Source: Candidatus Hydrogenedentota bacterium
GTDB lineage: Bacteria; Hydrogenedentota; Hydrogenedentia; Hydrogenedentales; SCBR16-9
Reading direction: 5' to 3'
DNA length: 20,339 nt
Assembly: GCA_007116095.1 (NCBI GenBank)
Contig: SKJD01000413.1
Span: 1 to 20,339 of the forward strand
Each line of letters begins with the position of its first letter. Position 1 is the first letter of the stretch. Below the pieces are notes generated by a model. It had not been told where the DNA came from. It worked only from the letters and a program-made list of their open reading frames with translations, and did no database searches. Position numbers and translations under genes: made by a program. Shown piece after piece: positions 15,055 to 20,339 of the stretch.

Positions 15055-15081
15055 CCGTGCTTTCCGTGCTTTCCGTGGTTA
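15055..15081. repeat. three 9-base tandem units (CCGTGCTTT)
   Basis: CCGTGCTTT (15055-15063), CCGTGCTTT (15064-15072) and CCGTGGTTA (15073-15081) lie immediately after the sulfatase stop; read on the minus strand this is an ACGGAAAGC array. A small inverted repeat GGACG-tgaatt-CGTCC (15041-15056) overlaps its edge. 'CACGGAAAGCACGGAAAG' arrays are, as I recall, common intergenic repeats in some environmental bacterial genomes. Confidence 0.6.
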
Positions 15082-15086
15082 AATAT

Positions 15087-16463
15087 TCATACGTCGACTT
15101 CTTCCAGGACAGCCCCGGTTTCTTCGGCGAAGGCGCGCAGCATGGCGTGGAGTTCCGCGACAATCTCAGGGTGGTCTTCGGCGACATTGAAGAGCTCGGC
15201 GATGTCGCGGTCCAGGTGGTAAAGCGCAATCTCGCTATCGGCCACGCGCAGCTTCCATGGGCCCTTGCGCACGGCCTGCAAGAATTCATTGCCGAGATAA
15301 TAGTAAACCTGCGAGGGCGATTCATCCGTCTCGCCGCGGAGCAATGGGGTCAGATCATGGCCGTCCATGGGCCTGTCCTGCGGTACTTCGGCGCCACAAA
15401 TATGGGCCAGGGTCGGAAAGATGTCCTGGGAGTTGGCGGGATCCCGAATAACCCGACCGGCAGGAATTTCTCCCGGCCAACGCACAATAGCGGGCACCCG
15501 CTGTCCGCCTTCCCAGGTAGTGCCCTTCGCTCCCCGGAAGGGGCCGGGCGAGCCGGCATGCCAAGGTTCATTACCACCCTGCACCATGCGTTCCGGCATG
15601 TTGATCCATGGGCCATTGTCACTCAACCAGATTACGAGGGTATTGTCTGCAACGCCGGTCGTTTCAAGCGCCTTCATGACTTCACCCGCACTCCAGTCCA
15701 GTTCCTCAATCACATCACCATAGAAATCCGCCCGTGACTTGCCCCGGAAATGACTCGCGGCCAGCGGCAAATGCGGCATGGCATAGGCCAGGTAGAGGAA
15801 AAACGGATCTTCGCCGTTCTGCTCAATAAATTGCACGGCCTCTTCCGTAAAACGCGTGGTGTGCTTACTCTGGTCGTCCACTACTTCAACAGGTTCCAGG
15901 TCCCGGTACAGCTCCAAGGGGCGTTCGGTCTGCACCCAGGGAGGAATCATATCGTTGCTATAGAGCAGTCCAAAATAGGAATCGAAGCCATGCGAGGTCG
16001 GCATAAAGCCTTCTTCGGCATGGCCCAGGTGCCACTTACCGATGCATTTGGTGCGGTAACCGGTGTTATTGAGGGCGGTCGCAATTGTGGTTTCGTCCGG
16101 AGACAAGCCGCCAGGCGAATCCGGCCCAAGCACCCGCGCAACCGGTCCCAGACGGATAGCATAGCGCCCGGTAAGCAAGGCCGCACGGGACGGGGTACAA
16201 CTTGGCGGCACATAAAAGGAAGTAAAGCGAGCGCCTTCTTCGGCCAGGCGATCTATGTGCGGCGTTTTTATCGTCGGGCTGCCGTAACAGCCCAAATCGC
16301 CATATCCCAAGTCATCTGTGAACATGATGACCACATTCGGACGTTTTTCTGGTACACCCTGCTCCATGGCATTGGCTCCCCGCTGCAGGGCCGCCATGCC
16401 CGCCAGTGTTGCCGCAATTCCAGCCGCCGCGCCTGCCATAAACTGCCTCCGTGTCTGCGCCAT
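15087..16463 (-). CDS. Tat-exported sulfatase (arylsulfatase family, formylglycine type)
   Basis: A 458-residue type I sulfatase, which hydrolyses sulfate esters, here probably from glycans. A twin-arginine signal (TRRQFM, 4-9; hydrophobic region to about residue 32) sends the folded enzyme to the periplasm. Active-site features are all present: metal ligands Asp50-Asp51 (MFTDDLGYGD), the CTPSR core with Cys89, which must be converted to formylglycine, GKWHLG (Lys143, His145), His231 (MPHLP), SDNGPW (Asp282, Asn283) and Lys313 (FRGAKGTTWEGG). The C-terminal subdomain (LYHLDRDIAELFNVAEDHPE) is typical. No maturase gene is in the window. GGAGG lies seven bases before the ATG. It follows the GH42 gene by 106 bases on the same strand, suggesting an operon for a sulfated glycan. 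The sulfatase subfamily and substrate cannot be assigned by eye. Confidence 0.93.
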   Translation of the reverse strand: MAQTRRQFMAGAAAGIAATLAGMAALQRGANAMEQGVPEKRPNVVIMFTDDLGYGDLGCYGSPTIKTPHIDRLAEEGARFTSFYVPPSCTPSRAALLTGRYAIRLGPVARVLGPDSPGGLSPDETTIATALNNTGYRTKCIGKWHLGHAEEGFMPTSHGFDSYFGLLYSNDMIPPWVQTERPLELYRDLEPVEVVDDQSKHTTRFTEEAVQFIEQNGEDPFFLYLAYAMPHLPLAASHFRGKSRADFYGDVIEELDWSAGEVMKALETTGVADNTLVIWLSDNGPWINMPERMVQGGNEPWHAGSPGPFRGAKGTTWEGGQRVPAIVRWPGEIPAGRVIRDPANSQDIFPTLAHICGAEVPQDRPMDGHDLTPLLRGETDESPSQVYYYLGNEFLQAVRKGPWKLRVADSEIALYHLDRDIAELFNVAEDHPEIVAELHAMLRAFAEETGAVLEEVDV

Positions 16464-16569
16464 GTCTTATCCTCCGATCCCGTAATCCCTGTTCACCAAA
16501 ACATTTTCAATGTAATTTCGCGTTCTGATACCGCATGATGACAAATGCTGTAATCTTTATCAAGCAGGC

Positions 16570-18600
16570 TCAATTTACGGCATATTGAACCACCGCCACG
16601 CCGTAGGCTGGCAAAGTAACAAGTCCGTCGATAGACTCCCCGGTCAGGAGGTTCTTCCCTGTGCATGGCAAACGACATGACCCCGGCTTGCCATCCAACT
16701 CCACGAGGATGACACCTTCTCCCCCAGCGCCCTCACGAGGCACACAGAGGATATTGGAATCACCTGTAGCCACCGGCGCCACACCAGCATCCGCCGCCAA
16801 GGTCGCCAGCAACTTGAAAAGCGCCTGCTCATCCGGCTGGGTGCCCAGCAACACAATTTGGCCCTTGCCCATGGGTTTACGCACCACCGCAGCCAGACCC
16901 TCCAACTCGTTTTCCGTGTACCAGGCCAGCACTTCGGTCTCGGCATCCCGCGCTTCGAAAGCGTCGTGGGCAATGGCGCCTTCTGACTGCGCGCCGTCGG
17001 CCCAGCGCTGCGTGAAATGGCGGGGATAGCCCGGGAATTGGTATTTGCCATAGACGCCCGCCCATTCTTCCAGGACACCGTAGGGCGCATGGCGGAACTT
17101 CGCACAGTGCTGATCGCGGATGTCTGTCAGGGGGCCAGCCACCCAAATGCCACCGTTTTCAATCCAGGCCCGCAGCCGCGCTTTCAGGTCATGTGCTTCG
17201 AGGGTCGGCAGCATCGGGCTCAGAATCAGTTTGTAAGCGTCCAGCTCCACCTGCGCGCCGATGACATCCGGTCGGTAATGGCGTTGAATCAGCGGATGGT
17301 ACCACCGTTGCATAAGTTCCGCGGTGTAGTTAAACTCCGGTTGCAGTGGCTGGTTCTTGAAGATGTGGTGGGAGATACTGTTGAAATGCAGGGCCAATCC
17401 GGTATTGAGCGGTTTCGTAGCATTCAAGAAATCCGCGCTGTCCCGGAAGCCTTTGGATACTTCCTGCACTTCGCCAAAGATATGCATCGGACGACCGCAA
17501 CTGCTGAGCACGCTCCCGTGCATCAACTCCTGCCCCGCCCAGTGGGTGCGCCACAGCCAGAACAGGTTCGCTTCGCCGCCCAGCGCGATGGGCAACCAGC
17601 TATTCGCCCGGCAAAATCCCGGTTCGCTGTAGCCGGTGGTCATTACGTTCCCAGCCCAACAGGTCGCCGTTTCCGTGTTCCAGAAAGGGCGCTCCTTGAT
17701 GGGGCGCATATGGTCCATCCAAAAGGCCGCATTCCGGAAGCCCTCCCGGAAGTCATAATGGTTGTATTGGACAATGTCCAAGCCGTCATTGATGGCGTAG
17801 TGGTCAATCTCCGGGAAGGGCATCATGTCCGTGCCGATGCGATGTTGGGTATCCGCGTGGAGAATTTCCGCTTGCTCATGGACGAAGTCAATGTAGGAAT
17901 GGGCGTTAAACTCGTCCCAGGCGGTCAACAGTGCGGGATGGTGCCATACCGAGGGATCGGGAAGCGGCAACTGATCAAAGTCATCGTAATGCTGGCTCCA
18001 GAGTTGCGTGCACCAGGCCCGGTTCAACGCCTGTATATTGCCATAACGCGCTTTCATGTAGGCCTGGAAATTTGCATGACAGGCCTTACAGCAGCAGGCG
18101 CGCACAAAGAAATGTTTGGGGTTGCCGAAGTCGTAGTGCGGCGCCACCTCGTTGTCGATTTGCCAGCCGATGATGCGTTCGTCCCGGCCGAACTCCAACG
18201 CCATCCGGTGCGTAATCCGCGCGCAATGTTGCCGGTAGACCGGGTTGTTGGGACAAGTGTGACGCCGCCCCCCATGGCCCACCTGTCGACCATCGGGAAA
18301 CGTAAAGAGGACCTCCGGATGTTGCTCGGTCAGCCAAGCCGGTGGCGTTGCGGTGGGCGTACACATGATGGTGGCGATTCCCGCGGCGTCCAGCTTGTCG
18401 ATGACCGTGTGTAACCAGTCGAAATCGAAGGACTCGTAGCTGGGCTCTATCCGCGCCCAGGCAAACTCCGCGACGCGCATGACGTTCATGCCGGCCTCTT
18501 TCATCAGACGGATGTCCTCGTCGATCTGTTCCAGAGGCCAGGCTTCCGGATAATAGGCAGCCCCGTAAAATGGCGCCTGGTATTTGGGCTTTTTCGTCAT
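16570..18600 (-). CDS. GH42 beta-galactosidase
   Basis: A 676-residue family 42 glycoside hydrolase, which removes terminal beta-D-galactose with retention. Visible features: N-terminal barrel motif FYGAAYYPEAWP, EFAWARIEPSYESFDFDWL, acid/base Glu151 in GWQIDNE, nucleophile Glu310 in RPFWNTETA, and WLWRTHWAGQE. The usual GH42 zinc site is present as Cys116 (HTCPNNP) and Cys169, Cys171 and Cys174 (ACCCKAC). A trimerisation-like middle domain (about 390-610) and a small beta C-terminal domain follow. No signal peptide, so it is cytoplasmic and would act on imported oligosaccharides. GAGGA lies seven bases before the ATG. It is 45 bases downstream of the UroD-like gene and 106 upstream of the sulfatase. 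Activity on alpha-L-arabinopyranosides or other galactosides cannot be excluded. Confidence 0.93.
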   Translation of the reverse strand: MTKKPKYQAPFYGAAYYPEAWPLEQIDEDIRLMKEAGMNVMRVAEFAWARIEPSYESFDFDWLHTVIDKLDAAGIATIMCTPTATPPAWLTEQHPEVLFTFPDGRQVGHGGRRHTCPNNPVYRQHCARITHRMALEFGRDERIIGWQIDNEVAPHYDFGNPKHFFVRACCCKACHANFQAYMKARYGNIQALNRAWCTQLWSQHYDDFDQLPLPDPSVWHHPALLTAWDEFNAHSYIDFVHEQAEILHADTQHRIGTDMMPFPEIDHYAINDGLDIVQYNHYDFREGFRNAAFWMDHMRPIKERPFWNTETATCWAGNVMTTGYSEPGFCRANSWLPIALGGEANLFWLWRTHWAGQELMHGSVLSSCGRPMHIFGEVQEVSKGFRDSADFLNATKPLNTGLALHFNSISHHIFKNQPLQPEFNYTAELMQRWYHPLIQRHYRPDVIGAQVELDAYKLILSPMLPTLEAHDLKARLRAWIENGGIWVAGPLTDIRDQHCAKFRHAPYGVLEEWAGVYGKYQFPGYPRHFTQRWADGAQSEGAIAHDAFEARDAETEVLAWYTENELEGLAAVVRKPMGKGQIVLLGTQPDEQALFKLLATLAADAGVAPVATGDSNILCVPREGAGGEGVILVELDGKPGSCRLPCTGKNLLTGESIDGLVTLPAYGVAVVQYAVN

Positions 18601-18645
18601 GCTGCTTCCTCCACTCCTTCCATTGCGACCGATTACAAAAAGCGT

Positions 18646-19731
18646 TTAGCAAATTGCTTCCGACAGGACACGGTCACTGGTTTCCAGTAATGTGCGGGCG
18701 GCACCTTCTGAAGGATGCCAAGTCTGTATGAACAATTTGGAATCCGGAAAGGCCTTCAACAAATCCGGGATTTTCGTCATGTCTTCAAAGGTGTGTAGCG
18801 CCAGCAATTTCCCCCGGCTGAGAATTTTTTCATACAGTGGATACCAGCGGGGGTCTTCACATTGCGGATTGCCCGAGCCAGGCACCCATTGAATGCCGTC
18901 CAACTCGGGCAGGTCCAGCAGCAAGTCGAGGTGCGGGATTTGGCCGGGGCCGTCCCAATGGTAGATGCTTTTGTCCAGGAAACGACAATGGCGTTGCAGG
19001 GTAGGGATCACCAAACGCTCAAAGTCCTGGGGAGAAATCATGGCGGAGAAGTCGCATTGCAGGGGATACCAGCGCTCCGGACACCACAGGCCCATCCAGG
19101 CCGAGGTTCCCTCCTGCCCACCGGCGCGGATGCGCTGATCGAGCTCGGAGTACACATGCTCCCACGCAGTATCGATACGCTCCAGCATGGCCAGTACACG
19201 ATCCGGTTCCAACATCAGGTCCAGCAGCAATTCCTGTGCGCCCCGTAAGGAGGCCAGTACATCCATGCTGCCGCCGATGTCCGTGGTGGCCAGGATAAAA
19301 TTGCCGGGCGCATGCGGGGCCATCGCCTCCGCCATCTCCAGGGTATAGCGCCACCAGGGATTTTCCGCCGAGAAATGCAGAGCCTCCACCGCATCCCAGT
19401 CCCGCGTTTGTTCAAACCAGGCGGTACTTTGCTCCGTACTGAAAGCAAGATAGTTACTGAAGTAGGCAGCGAGCACCCCCGGCCCGAGATTCAGCCAGAG
19501 ATTGGGGTAAGCAACGCCGCCAAAGTAGGTGCTGTCACGAAACGCCAGGAACTCCTCGAGGATGCGCGCGCATTCCCCTTTGTGGTGTAAAAAGGCCCAG
19601 CTATCCGGCGGCACATGCGGTGTGACGTCGGCCCTGGGCGCAAAGGCCTGAATCAGCGGCCTAGCGGACTCCTTGTTCCACCAAGCGGAAAATTGTGCTC
19701 TGGTATCATCCCAATCGACCTTCGCTTCCAT
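18646..19731 (-). CDS. UroD-superfamily protein, function unknown (not heme synthesis)
   Basis: A 361-residue member of the uroporphyrinogen decarboxylase / cobalamin methyltransferase barrel superfamily. Recognisable parts are an N-terminal WWNKESARPLIQAF segment, DIGGSMDVLASLRGAQELLLDL (about 151-172), SPQDFERLVIP (233-243), YHWDGPGQIPHLDLLLDLPELDGIQWVPGSG (257-287) and the closing FIQTWHPSEG (334-343). True UroD has a different N-terminal signature. The corrinoid methyltransferases of this fold (MtaA/MtbA) use a His-x-Cys zinc motif; here the matching place reads His258-x-Asp260, so that zinc site is absent. Start: ATG 19731 with GGGGG seven bases upstream; the frame extends to 19884 through the hairpin region without a better site. 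As first gene of a probable operon with GH42 and sulfatase, a role in glycan-derived sugar or methyl-ether metabolism is possible, but unproven. Confidence 0.8.
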   Translation of the reverse strand: MEAKVDWDDTRAQFSAWWNKESARPLIQAFAPRADVTPHVPPDSWAFLHHKGECARILEEFLAFRDSTYFGGVAYPNLWLNLGPGVLAAYFSNYLAFSTEQSTAWFEQTRDWDAVEALHFSAENPWWRYTLEMAEAMAPHAPGNFILATTDIGGSMDVLASLRGAQELLLDLMLEPDRVLAMLERIDTAWEHVYSELDQRIRAGGQEGTSAWMGLWCPERWYPLQCDFSAMISPQDFERLVIPTLQRHCRFLDKSIYHWDGPGQIPHLDLLLDLPELDGIQWVPGSGNPQCEDPRWYPLYEKILSRGKLLALHTFEDMTKIPDLLKAFPDSKLFIQTWHPSEGAARTLLETSDRVLSEAIC

Positions 19732-19811
19732 GTACTGTCCCCCTACATAGCCACATTGTTTATGGATTCCCCGAGCTTGTGCTTGGAAACTTATTTTGGC
19801 AGATGGGCCTT

Positions 19812-19834
19812 CCCGACGCAAACTGTACGTCGGG
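19812..19834. other. hairpin upstream of the UroD-GH42-sulfatase operon
   Basis: CCCGACG (19812-19818) and CGTCGGG (19828-19834) form a perfect 7-base-pair stem with a 9-base loop, between the stop of the surface-protein gene (19897) and the UroD-like start (19731). No T-run follows on either strand. TACGTC occurs here (19826-19831) and again at 19846-19851. It may be an end-of-transcript structure or an operator-like element. Confidence 0.4.
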
Positions 19835-19896
19835 TGGGGCACAGTACGTCTACCACAGGCGGTTACGCAGGGAACAGGGAGCATACCTACATGGAA

Positions 19897-20339
19897 TCAA
19901 TGGGCTGGCGACTTCACCCTCACGCCATGAATCAAAACGCCAATCAGCAAGAACAGAATTAATAGCGAACCCGGCCAGGAAGCACTGCCAGGCCTCCCCG
20001 ACGCACCACAGCCACCACATTTTGGTTCCTCGTCGTCGTCGTCATCGTCGCCACCGCTCCCGGCAAGCTTTAGCGGCATGGAGACTGCCGTAATATTACC
20101 TGCGCCAACCTGTATCGACTGTGTCCGGGGATCGTAACCGGCCGCTTCCACCGTGATGGTGTAAGAATTTTCCTCCACCGCTGGAAAGGCATAGACCCCG
20201 TCCACATTTTGGGTAACCGGATTGTACGATGTTACTTGCAGCCGGACGGCAGCGCCCGTAATCCGTTCCTGGGATTCCGCGTCCCACACCGTACAGAAAA
20301 CCGAGCCCGCCAGAAAACCGGCGTTGGCGCGCAGGTATG
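19897..20339 (-). CDS. surface protein 3' end: carboxypeptidase-regulatory-like domain plus Cys-membrane anchor tail (5' end outside window)
   Basis: The last 146 codons of a longer gene; the frame is open to the right edge. Residues 12-93 of the fragment form an Ig-like carboxypeptidase-regulatory (CarboxypepD_reg) domain: GSVFCTVWDAESQERITGAAVRL, then NVDGVYAFPAVEENSYTITVEAAGYDP and ITAVSMPLKL. An Asp-rich linker with a DDDDDDEE run leads to a CGGCG motif, a short polar stretch, a single membrane helix (SLLILFLLIGVLI) and a basic end (HGVRVKSPAH). This layout matches C-terminal sorting signals of the MYXO-CTERM / GlyGly-CTERM kind, cleaved and anchored by rhombosortase- or exosortase-type enzymes, though the motif is not identical to one I know. 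A GTG codon at 20289 is internal, not the start. It ends 165 bases before the UroD-like gene. Confidence 0.75.
   Translation of the reverse strand, partial: YLRANAGFLAGSVFCTVWDAESQERITGAAVRLQVTSYNPVTQNVDGVYAFPAVEENSYTITVEAAGYDPRTQSIQVGAGNITAVSMPLKLAGSGGDDDDDDEEPKCGGCGASGRPGSASWPGSLLILFLLIGVLIHGVRVKSPAH

Noticed and set aside
16501..16513. Operator-like inverted repeat ACATT-ttc-AATGT upstream of the sulfatase
   Set aside because: Only five base pairs per arm and a single copy, so it is within chance expectation for an AT-rich spacer.
17017..18414. 465-codon plus-strand open frame
   Set aside because: It is antisense to the GH42 gene with its catalytic and zinc motifs, and has no recognisable protein features.
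1..20339. CRISPR arrays, insertion sequences, tRNA or rRNA genes
   Set aside because: No regularly spaced long repeats, transposase-like frames with terminal inverted repeats, or cloverleaf/rRNA core sequences were seen on either strand.

Overview
The window looks like part of a Gram-negative, diderm bacterial chromosome of moderately high GC. It encodes TolB and TolA/TonB-type periplasmic proteins, an outer-membrane beta-barrel porin, a LolA-like periplasmic protein and a lipoprotein. A Tat-exported sulfatase, a GH42 beta-galactosidase, a secreted GH99-like protein and a UroD-like protein suggest a polysaccharide-degrading lifestyle like that of PVC or Hydrogenedentota lineages. The duplicated 'ELLR-IQFYN-GGYH-C ... 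EDGYCPG' tail of the GH99-like protein resembles tails I recall from Candidatus Hydrogenedentota proteins. That taxonomic guess is inference from memory, not a search result.

Layout. 1-1825 (minus): tonB/tolA-like gene followed by tolB, which runs off the left edge; no tolQ/tolR lies directly upstream. 2090-3718 (plus): a multi-spanning GT-C-like membrane glycosyltransferase, divergent from the Tol pair. 3719-4006: a hairpin-rich non-coding stretch and the terminator of the next minus-strand gene. 4007-5701 (minus): an unrecognised membrane protein with a long disordered Gly/Asp-rich N-terminus, one membrane segment and a long coiled coil, behind the best sigma70-type promoter in the window (TTGACA-17-TAGAAT). 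5922-7952 (minus): response regulator with a degenerate GGDEF domain, then a lipoprotein, then a frameshifted RbsD/FucU sugar mutarotase. 8515-10068 (plus): AlgE-like porin with a long leader, closed by two strong hairpins. 10168-11058 (minus): folD. 11384-12067 (minus): LolA-like protein with its own terminator. 12282-14291 (minus): GH99-like secreted protein with a CBM9-like region and the duplicated Cys-containing tail. 14389-14826 (minus): a small AT-rich four-helix membrane protein. 15087-19731 (minus): a probable operon of UroD-like protein, GH42 beta-galactosidase and Tat sulfatase. 19897-20339 (minus): the 3' end of a surface protein ending in a Cys-containing membrane-anchor tail.

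Working together. Genes from 12282 to 19731 form a plausible glycan-use region: a sulfatase and a GH99-like protein outside the cytoplasm, a cytoplasmic GH42 enzyme, and a UroD-like protein of unknown role. The porin and the sugar mutarotase would fit the same theme, but they are separated from the region and the link is only suggestive. Most minus-strand genes have a convincing Shine-Dalgarno sequence, which several times fixes a start downstream of the longest open frame.
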